From Vibrio mimicus CAIM 602 (GTDB lineage: Bacteria > Pseudomonadota > Gammaproteobacteria > Enterobacterales > Vibrionaceae), in contig NZ_AOMO01000030.1 in the NCBI RefSeq assembly GCF_000338875.1, positions 97,849 through 161,848 on the forward strand: DNA of 64,000 nt. Direction: 5' to 3'. Position numbers and translations under genes: made by a program. The notes under the pieces are model-generated. The model was not told the origin of the DNA. It worked only from the letters and a program-made list of their open reading frames with translations, and did no database searches. Below are positions 40,916 to 49,628 of this stretch, one piece after another. How positions within the stretch are numbered: position 1 is the first letter of the stretch; each line of letters starts with the position of its first letter.

Positions 40916-41503
40916 ATGGGCAAAGTTCAATTTGCCATAGCCATAATGCTGAAGTCCCTTTTTGCATTTTGTCTCTATGGATATTCTATTTATGCCGTTG
41001 CGGAATCTTCTGATAAAAAATCGGAGGCATCTCCACAACGCCATGAAGTCACTTTCATCCGTGATGCTGATTACAAATGTGTTCAGTGCCATAAGGATGC
41101 CAAAAATACACTGCTTGAATCACACAGTGAGCAAGCGCTGCAACAAGAAGGGCGTGAGCTGAACTGTACCAATTGCCACAGCAATATTGGCCCTGAACAC
41201 CGTAATGGTGCTGAGGACGTGACCAAGTATTTCAGTGCACAATCGCAACCAGGCACAGAAAAGGTTTATCTGGATCCAGAGCAGATCTTGCAAGCCAACA
41301 GCGTTTGTATGGACTGCCATCAACCGGAAAAACTCCGTGAGAAAAGTTGGACGCACGATGTACACGCGAAAAACCTCACCTGTTCTAACTGCCACACGGT
41401 TCATGCCATGGATGCCAAAGTGCTGAGCTTTGATCACAAGCAGAAGATAAAGCTATGTGTCGATTGCCATTCCGATTTCAAAGTGAAGGAAGAGGAGAAA
41501 TAA
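40916..41503 (+). CDS. nrfB: Pentahaem electron donor to nitrite reductase
   Basis: 195-residue periplasmic c-type cytochrome with a signal peptide (hydrophobic about 5-28, cleavage near AVA|ES) and five CxxCH motifs: CVQCH, CTNCH, CMDCH, CSNCH, CVDCH. In the Nrf system of E. coli, NrfB carries electrons from NrfCD to NrfA. The ATG follows AAGGACAGG. The nrfC start is one base after its stop codon, so nrfB heads an operon. Confidence 0.93.
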   Translation: MGKVQFAIAIMLKSLFAFCLYGYSIYAVAESSDKKSEASPQRHEVTFIRDADYKCVQCHKDAKNTLLESHSEQALQQEGRELNCTNCHSNIGPEHRNGAEDVTKYFSAQSQPGTEKVYLDPEQILQANSVCMDCHQPEKLREKSWTHDVHAKNLTCSNCHTVHAMDAKVLSFDHKQKIKLCVDCHSDFKVKEEEK

Positions 41504-41504
41504 C

Positions 41505-42193
41505 ATGAGCTGTTCAAGACGTCATTTTCTCGCGGGTTCCGGAGCTTTAATCATGACCACGGGCATTGCGGGTACGGCAGTGATCAATAGTCGCTATGTG
41601 CTTGCAGCCGTGCAGGAAGAGGACAATAAACGTTACGCCATGGTGCATGATGAAACCGCTTGTATTGGCTGTACCGCGTGTACCGAAGCGTGTCGTGAAG
41701 TGAACAAAGTGCCTGAGGGAGTCTCCCGTTTGGAGATTATTCGCAGTGCTCCGCAAGGTGAGTTTCCGAATGTGGATTACCGTTTTACTCGCAAATCTTG
41801 CCAACATTGTGAGAATCCGCCTTGCGTGTATGTTTGCCCAACGGGTGCTGCTTACAAAGATGAAGCGACAGGCATTGTTGATGTATATAAGGAGCGCTGT
41901 GTGGGTTGCGGTTACTGTATTGCTGCTTGCCCTTATCAAGTGCGTTTTTTCCATCCGGTCACTCATTCGGCGGATTAAAGTGTAACTTCTGCCGTGATAC
42001 CAATCTGGCACAGGGCAAACTGCCTGCGTGTGTGGAATCTTGCCCCACTAAGGCGCTGACATTTGGCGATTTAAACGATCCGACCAGTGCAGTCAATCAA
42101 CTGCTGGCGACCCGCACGGTGTACCGAGATAAAGTGCAGCTAGGTACCAGCCCTAAACTGTATAAGATCCCGCATCAGAAAGGGGAGGTGTAA
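41505..42193 (+). pseudogene. nrfC: Nrf 4Fe-4S subunit, frameshifted
   Basis: A periplasmic ferredoxin-like subunit with a twin-arginine signal (CSRRHFLAGSG). The first reading frame gives cluster motifs CIGCTACTEAC, CQHCENPPCVYVCP and CVGCGYCIAACP and stops at 41978 after HPVTHSAD. The next residues expected from homologues (KCNFC..., CVESCP) are in another frame and run to 42193. The bases GCGGAT-TA-AAGTGT show either two extra bases (TA, 41976-41977) or one missing. As written, the fourth cluster is lost and the protein should not work. Confidence 0.85.
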
Positions 42194-42194
42194 T

Positions 42195-43151
42195 ATGAAC
42201 ACTTTACAAACCGCTTTTCATTTTGATTCTTTAGTGTGGGATTGGATTATTGCCATCTATTTATTTTTGGCAGGGATGTCCGCCGGTGCCGTCATGATTT
42301 CGCTCTATTTGAAACGCAACGTAATACAAGGCGATGCGGCAGAAAATGGGATTATTAAAGCGACCGCTTGGCTGGCACCGTTCGGAATTATTGCGGGCCT
42401 GACGATTTTGATTTTCCACCTCACTAAGCCACTCGAGTTTTGGAAGATCATGATTTATTACAACCCCACCTCAGTGATGTCGATGGGGGTGATTTTGTTT
42501 CAAGTGTATATGGCGGTGCTGTTCGTTTGGATCGGAATTATTTTCAGACCTGTGATCATGCGACTCTTGAAGGGCAAATTCACCTTTGTGGATGGTTTGC
42601 TGTTGAAAGCCAAGCAATTTGAAAATGGGATTGAAATTTTCCTCGCCATTTTAGCCATTACTCTTGCGGCTTATACGGGCTTCCTGCTTTCAGCATTAAA
42701 AACTTATCCGATGCTGAATAATCCTGTGTTGCCAATTCTGTTCTTATTCTCCAGTCTTTCATCTGGTTTCGCGGCCTGTTTGATGGTTGGGGTGTGGATC
42801 TTTAAAGAGCCGATGAACAGCCCAAGCGTTGCATGGCTGCACAGATTTGAGCGCCCGACGGTACTGTTTGAGTTGTTTGTGTTAGTGACTTTCTTTACTG
42901 GGCTGATTTTCAGTGGTGGTCAAGCACAGGCTTCCGCGTGGAATGCCATTTCAGGCGGCTTTTGGGCTAATTGGTTTTGGTATGGTGTGATCGCACTTGG
43001 CATGGTGTTGCCTTTGGTGCTGAATGCGCTATCTCCCAAATCCATCAAACATTCGCTCGGCTTTGTACTGTTTGTCACCTCGCTTAGTTTACTTGGGGTA
43101 TTAATGTTGCGTACCTTTGTGTTGTACGCCGGACAGATGACCGTCATTTAA
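42195..43151 (+). CDS. nrfD: Nrf membrane quinol dehydrogenase subunit
   Basis: 318 residues, the same as E. coli NrfD, with eight or more transmembrane helices and no haem motifs. It belongs to the NrfD/PsrC family, which oxidises menaquinol and passes electrons to the NrfC iron-sulphur subunit. FHFDSLVWDWIIAIYLFLAGMSAGA at the N terminus is typical. The start is one base past the nrfC stop and follows AGGGGAGG. Confidence 0.94.
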   Translation: MNTLQTAFHFDSLVWDWIIAIYLFLAGMSAGAVMISLYLKRNVIQGDAAENGIIKATAWLAPFGIIAGLTILIFHLTKPLEFWKIMIYYNPTSVMSMGVILFQVYMAVLFVWIGIIFRPVIMRLLKGKFTFVDGLLLKAKQFENGIEIFLAILAITLAAYTGFLLSALKTYPMLNNPVLPILFLFSSLSSGFAACLMVGVWIFKEPMNSPSVAWLHRFERPTVLFELFVLVTFFTGLIFSGGQAQASAWNAISGGFWANWFWYGVIALGMVLPLVLNALSPKSIKHSLGFVLFVTSLSLLGVLMLRTFVLYAGQMTVI

Positions 43152-43169
43152 GCGTGATAGGAAAAGCTA

Positions 43170-45120
43170 ATGAGTGACTTAGGGCTGTTTTTACTCATTC
43201 TGGTCGCCGTGTTAAGCACGGCGATGAGCCTTTGGGGGCTAAGTCGCTTTCGCAATTTTTCCTCATTTCAATCTAGTTCTGAGCCACAACAAATACTACT
43301 CGCCAAAACCTGCCGACTGGTGTTCCTTTGCGTTTTCTCGGCCTTGGTGCTGTTAGCGTATGCGTTCATCAGTGACAATTTTGCGCTGCATTATGTTTCA
43401 TCCCACTCCAATTCTGCTCTGCCCGTGTTTTACAAAGTGGCAGCCGTATGGGGAGGGCATGAAGGATCGATGCTGTTTTGGGTGATGACGCTAGCAGGAT
43501 GGTCTGCAGTGATCTCCTATCAGCGTTGTTACCCGCAATCGTATCAATTTAAAGTACTGACCTTGATGAATGCGCTGGTTGCCATGTTCGCGTGGTTTAC
43601 CTTGTTCACCTCCAACCCCTTTGAGTTGAATGCGGTTTTGTCCCAGCGAGGGGAGAGATTTAAACCCGATGCTGCAAGATGTCGCGCTGATTTTTCATCC
43701 TCCTTTGCTGTATCTCGGCTATGTGGGTTACTCCACAGTGTTGGCGTTTGCTCTGGCCGCGTTATTGGAAAAAGATATCCCAAGTCAGTGGGTGGAATGG
43801 TGTCAGCCGTGGGCGATGGGTGCGTGGCTGTTTTTAACCTTAGGCATAGGGCTAGGTTCATGGTGGGCGTATTACGAACTGGGCTGGGGCGGTTGGTGGT
43901 TCTGGGATCCGGTTGAAAACGCCTCTTTACTGCCTTGGCTGAGCGGAACGGCGCTGTGTCACACCTTATTGGCTAACCGATACCACGGTGTATTGCAGCG
44001 TTGGTGTTATGTGTTGGCGCTGATGACGTTCAGTTTAAGCATCATAGGCACGTTTATTGTGCGCTCTGGTGTACTGACTTCCGTACATGCGTTTGCGGTT
44101 GATCCCGACAAAGGCATCGCCTTACTCGGCATTCTTGCTTTGGTGCTGCTTGTGGGCTTGGGTAGTTTTGTCCTGCGTTTAGACGAGATTCGCTCAGCAC
44201 CTCTTACTCACTGGTGGAGTGCGCCATTTTTAATGTTGATCGCGACAGGGTTATTGGCCATCGCCGCATTTACCGTGGGCATGGGTACCTTTTACCCCAT
44301 GCTGTACACCTTGTTCGGGTTTGGCAGCATTTCAGTGGGTGCGCCGTATTTCAATGCCATGATTTTGCCTTTTGTCCTCTTGGGCATGCTGGCACTAGGT
44401 GCAGTTCCGCTAGTCAAACACAAAAACCGACGACCAATCGCGTTAGGGCTAGTGCTTCTTTCAACACTGCTGGGAACCACGCTGTATCGCCTGCAAGTCG
44501 ATAACCCTGTGTTGTGGGTTCAACTATTCTGGATTTTGGGATGCTGGGTTGCCAGCACACACTTGCTCTGTTTATTGGAGAAAAAAACGCGAGCGATCCC
44601 TATGCTGATGGCGCATTTGGGGTTGGCATTTTTGGCTGTGGGCGCGGCGATGAATGCTGAACACTCTCAGGAAATTGCGAAAAAAATGGCACCGGGAGAC
44701 ACACTGACATTTATGCAGTGGCAGGTGACTTATCAGGAAATGAACTGGGCGATAGGGCCGAATTACACGCTAGAGAAAGCGCGATTTACATGGCAAAAAG
44801 AGGGCGCGAGTTCTTTTATCATGGAACCTGAACGCCGCCATTATCCGGTACGGGTAATGAACATGAGCGAACCTGCTTTGCATGGACTGTGGAATGGGGA
44901 TTTGTACGTTACGCTTGGTAGCAAGTTTAGCGAGCAGAGTCATTCCGCAAAAAGCTATGCCGTAAAGAGTTACGCTGTGAAGTTACAATTCAAAGCTTAT
45001 ATAGGCTGGATATGGTTAGCGGCACTGATGTTTGTAATGGGCAGCGTGCTGGCATTAGTGAGTCGCTGGAAAGAGAGGATAGTGCAGAGTGTTGAAAGCC
45101 AACGTTATACGCTTGCTTAG
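43170..45120 (+). pseudogene. nrfE: NrfE haem lyase (CcmF family), frameshifted
   Basis: Large membrane protein of cytochrome c maturation. The first frame (to 43916) has the periplasmic WGGHEGSMLFWVMTLAGWSAV motif. The rest is in a second frame starting near 43642: GRDLNPMLQDVALIFHPPLLYLGYVG and the signature WWFWDPVENASLLPWLSGTALCHTL, with further helices. Homologues run ..NPF(8 residues)EGRDLNP.., which needs one base removed near 43635-43641 (GGTTTTGT). Restored length is 649 residues. As written, the protein would be cut before the WWD haem-handling domain. Followed by dsbE, with a 32-base overlap. Confidence 0.86.
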
Positions 45121-45625
45121 TGTGGTCTTAGTGATTGGTGGTGTGCTCGCCGCAATTGGCTTGGGTTTGGAAAATAAAAATACCAACAAGGCAGAAGCGA
45201 GTGCGGTCAAACAGTTACCGGCGTTTGATGCCCCAGATTTACTTAATGCAAACTTACGCGTAACACAGCAAGATTTTCTCATTTCGGATTACAAACTTCT
45301 CAATGTGTGGGCTTCATGGTGTGGTATTTGTTTAAGTGAGCATGAATTTTTAAACACCTTAGCTCAGCAAGGCGTCCCCATTTACGGCTTAAATTATCGG
45401 GATGAACCCCGTGCGGCGACACGTTATTTGCAGCAGCACGGCAACCCGTTTGTCAAAGTGGCTCAAGATCCACAAGGTTCAGTGGCGCTAGATCTTGGCG
45501 TGATAGGCACACCGGAGACGTATTTGATTAACTCGGCAGGGGAGATTGTTTTCAAATATTCAGGGCAATTGACCCAAGAAAAATGGCAACGCTATTTTCA
45601 GGCATACTTTAAACAGGAGGGTTAA
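45089..45625 (+). CDS. Thiol:disulfide interchange protein of the Nrf cluster (DsbE/CcmG-like)
   Basis: 178-residue membrane-anchored periplasmic thioredoxin. An N-terminal helix (about 6-26) precedes a thioredoxin fold with active site NVWASWCGICLSE (CGIC) and cis-proline region GTPETYLI. CcmG/DsbE proteins keep the haem-binding cysteines of apocytochromes reduced. E. coli nrf has no such gene, but other nrf clusters do. Start GTG at 45089, inside the end of nrfE. Confidence 0.87.
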   Translation: MLKANVIRLLSVVLVIGGVLAAIGLGLENKNTNKAEASAVKQLPAFDAPDLLNANLRVTQQDFLISDYKLLNVWASWCGICLSEHEFLNTLAQQGVPIYGLNYRDEPRAATRYLQQHGNPFVKVAQDPQGSVALDLGVIGTPETYLINSAGEIVFKYSGQLTQEKWQRYFQAYFKQEG

Positions 45626-46045
45626 TTGTTACTCCGGCTGGCTTTCTTTCTATTTTTCATCGTATCGCCACTGCAAAGTTGGGCGAGTGATCCGCTTTCA
45701 AGCACAGAAGGTGTCAACGCCGTCGAATTTTTTGAGTTTGATTCTACTGAGCAGCAGCGCATGGCAACTGAGTTGGCGAAATCATTACGTTGCCCACAAT
45801 GCCAAAACCAGAATTTGATTGAATCAAATTCACCGATCGCCAAAGACTTGCGCTTTAAAGTGTTTGTGATGGTGAAAGAGGGGAAAAACGAGCAAGAGAT
45901 TGTCGATTACATGGTTGAACGCTTCGGTGATTTTGTGTTGTACCAACCGCCATTTAAAGCTCAAACCTGGCTGCTATGGTTGACTCCTGTAATAATTCTG
46001 GGCCTATTTTTGATCTACGCCGCCCGGTCGGTACGGCGTAAATAG
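45626..46045 (+). CDS. nrfF: NrfF, CcmH-like haem lyase subunit
   Basis: 139 residues with a signal peptide, the CcmH/NrfF motif LRCPQCQNQNLIESNSPIAKDLR (LRCxxC), and a C-terminal membrane helix (TWLLWLTPVIILGLFLIYAA). With NrfE and NrfG it forms the lyase that attaches haem to CxxCK of NrfA. Start is an unusual TTG, immediately after the dsbE stop, with AGGAGG five bases upstream. Confidence 0.9.
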   Translation: MLLRLAFFLFFIVSPLQSWASDPLSSTEGVNAVEFFEFDSTEQQRMATELAKSLRCPQCQNQNLIESNSPIAKDLRFKVFVMVKEGKNEQEIVDYMVERFGDFVLYQPPFKAQTWLLWLTPVIILGLFLIYAARSVRRK

Positions 46046-46296
46046 CTACCAGTCAGACAAAACACGGCACAGTCTGGATATAAGACGTATTTCTGGCCGT
46101 ATTTTTAAATAGATAAATATGGATCAAATCAGAGGCTAAAATAAAAATTGCACGGATGTTTTTCATATTGATCTACTTGCAGGGGTGGTTTATATCAAAT
46201 TTATTAAAAATACGAATAATTAGGTGGCAGTGTGCCAAGTATTAGTGATATTTGAGCTTGAATTGATATGAAACAGAAGTGGTTGACCGCAGACTG

Positions 46297-46497
46297 TTAA
46301 TTTCTATTGATATACCGTTCGGCATTGGAAAATAGTTTTTCACATATTTTTTTCTGGTTCATATACTCTGGTGTGCCTTGTTCCATAGAGTCTAGAACTT
46401 CTTTCGCTGCTTGATATTCTGTGACCATAACAGAGAATTGCTCTTCAAAGTTGTTTCTTTGTGTTTTTTTATTTGATTTTCTTACTGGTTTTCGCAT
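46297..46497 (-). CDS. Hypothetical 66-residue basic protein
   Basis: A small protein with a lysine/arginine-rich N terminus (MRKPVRKSNKKTQRNN) and a helical acidic remainder (EEQFSVMVTEYQAAKEVLDSMEQ). No family recognised. The ATG is preceded at about ten bases by TAAGG. Its start is 12 bases after the stop of another small frame at 46510-46658, whose N terminus (MKKPLTGSKSK) is similar in style, so the two form a small operon in an AT-rich stretch. The 250 bases between nrfF and this gene show nothing clear. Confidence 0.6.
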   Translation of the reverse strand: MRKPVRKSNKKTQRNNFEEQFSVMVTEYQAAKEVLDSMEQGTPEYMNQKKICEKLFSNAERYINRN

Positions 46498-46509
46498 GTT
46501 TTTTGTACC

Positions 46510-46658
46510 TTACAGATCCCAAAGTTTCTTTTGTTCTCGTTCTAATAAAATGTCTTCAATTTTTTTCTTATCTTGTGAATGTTATCTGGACTTTCATCTG
46601 CATTAAGAGCTTTTACTTTGGAAATTTTGGATTTAGAACCTGTTAGTGGCTTTTTCAA
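46510..46658 (-). pseudogene. Small hypothetical gene, probably frameshifted
   Basis: Begins at TTG after a strong GAAGGAG site: MKKPLTGSKSKISKVKALNADESPDNIHK. As written it stops after 38 codons, but an overlapping frame continues DKKKIEDILLEREQKKLWDL and ends just before the next small gene. Adding one A to CACAAG (giving CACAAAG) joins both into a 49-residue lysine-rich protein. Function unknown. I consider the pair with the 66-residue protein real but unproven. Confidence 0.45.
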
Positions 46659-46900
46659 ATTTCGATCTCCTTCTATAACATAGAAATAAATAGACCATCG
46701 AACATCACATCTTGCGAATGTTTAATTTCGAAAGAAATTTCACCCTAGAAAATTAAAATGATCATTAGGTGATATGAAATGAAAGTGGATAAGATTAAAA
46801 AACGACTTGTCTGATTTACAGTAGGAAGACAAACTCTAACATTGTTACTGTAAGATTGATGAACAAAGAACGATGTTTTCTTTATTTGATGAATTTTGAA

Positions 46901-46935
46901 TGACTAGATCTCATCATCTAAACAAGATCTAGTCA
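46901..46935 (-). terminator. Hairpin after the cold shock gene
   Basis: TGACTAGATCT / AGATCTAGTCA perfect 11-bp stem with a 13-base loop, just after the cold shock stop codon. Only a weak T-containing tail follows on the minus strand. Confidence 0.65.
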
Positions 46936-46942
46936 TAAATAT

Positions 46943-47155
46943 TTATAGCACAGTAACGTTAGCAGCTTGTGGGCCTTTATTACCTTGCTCTACGTTGAAA
47001 GCAACTTTTTGGCCTTCAGCTAATGTTTTAAAACCGTCGCTAACAATTGATTTGAAATGAACGAATAGATCAGCACCGCCGTTGTCAGGAGTGATAAATC
47101 CAAAACCTTTAGTTTCGTTAAACCATTTTACTAGACCAGTTGTTTTATTAGACAT
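46943..47155 (-). CDS. CspA-family cold shock protein
   Basis: 70-residue single cold-shock (OB-fold) domain. RNP1 is KGFGFITPD and RNP2 DLFVHFKSI. It binds single-stranded RNA/DNA and melts structures in the cold. The long AT-rich upstream part (47156-47400) probably contains the extended 5' leader usual for these genes. I could not pick the member from sequence alone (CspA or CspV type). The ribosome site near the start is weak, as in other cold shock genes. Confidence 0.93.
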   Translation of the reverse strand: MSNKTTGLVKWFNETKGFGFITPDNGGADLFVHFKSIVSDGFKTLAEGQKVAFNVEQGNKGPQAANVTVL

Positions 47156-47513
47156 ATATATCTCGATAGATTAATTACATTGAAAGAGAAACTACTAAAT
47201 ATGGAATGAAGAAAAAGTTATCGCAGGATATATATGACAAACTGAATCAAAAAACTGAGAAGATCTTAAACTAAATTTTATATCAATAGCTCACTGTTAG
47301 AACTGGCGCTACTATACACGATGTACACACAATAGATACGCATTTCTTTGTTTTAAATTTTTATCCATTTAAATCAGTGTGTTAGAGTTTAGTTTTTGAG
47401 GGTGCTAAGGTTGGAGCTAAGCTATACCCCCAAAAACACTCCGTATTTGTCATCGGTTTGCTTGGGTATAATGCCCGCCCAATTTCCAAGTGTCGTATTT
47501 AAAAGGTCATACC
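47156..47513. other. Divergent region between the cold shock gene and trhO
   Basis: About 360 AT-rich bases with no gene. The left part probably is the long leader of the cold shock transcript. On the right, AAAAGGT lies before the trhO ATG. I could not name promoters with confidence. Confidence 0.45.
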
Positions 47514-48497
47514 ATGAGTCAATATGTTGTCTGTGCGCTCTACAAGTTTGTTGAGCTCAATCATTACCAAGAGCTGAGAGCGCCACTACTGGCACTGATG
47601 GAAGAGAACCACATTCGCGGCACATTGTTGTTGGCGCAAGAAGGCATTAATGGCACCGTCGCTTCTTCTCGCCAAGGAATTGATGCGCTGCTGGCGTGGC
47701 TAGACAATGAGCCCAGTTTAAAAGGCACTGTGTATAAAGAGTCTTTGGCGAGTGAGCCGCCGTTTAACCGCACTAAGGTCAAACTCAAGAAAGAGATTGT
47801 GACTATGGGTGTAGAGGGCATCGATCCGCGTCATGTGGTGGGTACTTATGTGAAACCGCAAGATTGGAACGAGCTGATCTCTGATCCCGAAGTGTTGGTG
47901 GTGGATACGCGTAACGACTATGAAGTGCAGCTCGGTACCTTTAAAAACGCACTCAACCCAAAAACTGAGACGTTCCGCGAGTTTCCGCACTATGTGCAGG
48001 AAAACCTTGATCCGCAAAAACACAAAAAAGTCGCCATGTTCTGTACTGGCGGGATTCGCTGTGAAAAATCCACCGCGTATTTGAAAGAGCAAGGCTTTGA
48101 TGAGGTGTATCACCTTGAAGGTGGTATTTTGAAATACCTTGAAGAAGTGCCTCAAGAGAAAAGCTTGTGGGAAGGGGATTGTTATGTGTTCGACGGACGC
48201 GTTGCGGTAGGGCATGGCCTTGAGGAAAGTGACTATCAAATTTGTAATGCTTGTCGCCTACCTATTACGGAGGAAGACAAACAGAGCGAGCAATACGAAC
48301 AAGGCGTCAGCTGTCCGCGTTGCTTTGGGTCACACACGGAAGAGCAGCTAGAGCGTTTCCGTGAACGTGAGAAGCAAGTTCAATTGGCGAAATTGCGCGG
48401 TGAAAGACATATCGGCGAAGAGAGTGCACACGTAATTGAAGCTCGCCGCGCTGAAAAATTGGCACGTAAAGCCGCGCAGCGTGGCCAGAAAGGTTAG
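47514..48497 (+). CDS. trhO: tRNA uridine 5-hydroxylase (rhodanese family)
   Basis: 327-residue protein of the YceA/TrhO family, which hydroxylates U34 in certain tRNAs using oxygen. The N-terminal acylphosphatase-like part ([24 protein letters not shown]..., [12 protein letters not shown]) is followed by a rhodanese domain with the active loop [10 protein letters not shown] and a zinc-finger-like C-terminal part ([14 protein letters not shown]). Start at MSQYVV after AAAAGG; an earlier in-frame ATG at 47490 lacks a site. Confidence 0.93.
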   Translation: MSQYVVCALYKFVELNHYQELRAPLLALMEENHIRGTLLLAQEGINGTVASSRQGIDALLAWLDNEPSLKGTVYKESLASEPPFNRTKVKLKKEIVTMGVEGIDPRHVVGTYVKPQDWNELISDPEVLVVDTRNDYEVQLGTFKNALNPKTETFREFPHYVQENLDPQKHKKVAMFCTGGIRCEKSTAYLKEQGFDEVYHLEGGILKYLEEVPQEKSLWEGDCYVFDGRVAVGHGLEESDYQICNACRLPITEEDKQSEQYEQGVSCPRCFGSHTEEQLERFREREKQVQLAKLRGERHIGEESAHVIEARRAEKLARKAAQRGQKG

Positions 48498-48522
48498 CGA
48501 GTCGTGAGTGGGGGGCATTTCT

Positions 48523-49422
48523 CTACCCACTCACTGCTTGAAATCGCTGACGAAATTCCCTCGGAGTCATGGCTTTGAGGGTTTTAAATTGGCGGTTGAA
48601 GTTCGACAAATTTCCAAACCCAGTTCGCTCGGCAATTAACGCAATCGGCAGCGCAGAACTGGCTAAAAGCTCACACGCTTTACCGATCCGAAACTGCTTC
48701 AAATGCTCCGAAAAACTCATCCCATAATGCTTTTCAAATAAGCGATACGCCGAGCTTTCACTCAAATGTAAGTGATGACATAAGTCGGTGATTTTGATCG
48801 CTTGTGCGTAGTGCTGCTCCACATACTGTTTCGCCAGCTGAATTTTCTTGTGAATGTCGCTGTTACTGGCGAGTGGTGTCATCAAATACGGCGCAACGGA
48901 TAGGCGCTGTGCTTGCGGATCGTCCGCCATCAACAGCAGAGATTCAATCACGCGCAAGCTCTGGTAACTGTGAGCTTGCTGCTCAAGATTTTCCAGTAAA
49001 TGGGCGACTTGAATTGCGGTCTGCTCGCTCAGGTGTAAGCCATAAGCGGCATTTTTCTGTAAGCGTTTTAAGGCTTGAGCCTGCGGTAACACGCTTTGTA
49101 GTTTATCCAGCCACTCTTGCTTAAACCAGATAATCGTAGAGTGCAGGGTTTTGGATTGATTCAAGTGCTGTCGGCCTGCAATCATATGCGGCAAACCGGG
49201 GCCGTAGAGCAAGAGTGTATTGTGCTCAACCCCACCAATTGCATCACCAGCAAAATAGTTACCGACAAAACGGTGATCGGGGTTCTGGTAGAGCACCAGT
49301 TCATACTCAGTGTGATAGTGCCAAGGACAGGAAAACTCTTCTTTATGAGTGTTACTGTGGAACTCACGCAGTACCCAATCCTGACTGATGCCATTCATCA
49401 CATTTTCAATTAAAGGCCGCAT
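48523..49422 (-). CDS. AraC family transcriptional regulator
   Basis: 299 residues: N-terminal cupin-like effector domain (CPWHYHTEYELVLY, GDAIGGVEHNTLLLYGPGLPHM) and a C-terminal double helix-turn-helix (ITDLCHHLHLSESSAYRLFEKHYGMSFSEHLKQFRIGKACELL.., IALIAERTGFGNLSNFNRQFKTLKAMTPREFRQ). Divergent from a SetA-like sugar exporter with about 200 bases between, so it probably controls that transporter. The inducer is unknown. Confidence 0.9.
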   Translation of the reverse strand: MRPLIENVMNGISQDWVLREFHSNTHKEEFSCPWHYHTEYELVLYQNPDHRFVGNYFAGDAIGGVEHNTLLLYGPGLPHMIAGRQHLNQSKTLHSTIIWFKQEWLDKLQSVLPQAQALKRLQKNAAYGLHLSEQTAIQVAHLLENLEQQAHSYQSLRVIESLLLMADDPQAQRLSVAPYLMTPLASNSDIHKKIQLAKQYVEQHYAQAIKITDLCHHLHLSESSAYRLFEKHYGMSFSEHLKQFRIGKACELLASSALPIALIAERTGFGNLSNFNRQFKTLKAMTPREFRQRFQAVSG

Positions 49423-49628
49423 AAATACCTAAGCTAATTTTTACCTGTCAGTTTGATGGGCCTAAACTAGGGGAGTGGCTCAATTTCTGTCAAATGGTTG
49501 GAGTGTTTTGCCGGAATAGTATTAGAACTGGCTCGAATAACATCAATAACGAATATGTAGATTCAGTACACTAGCCGCCTTATCTATCCCATGAAATTTC
49601 ATCTTCAGTTTTGCTACGGAGTTACTGC

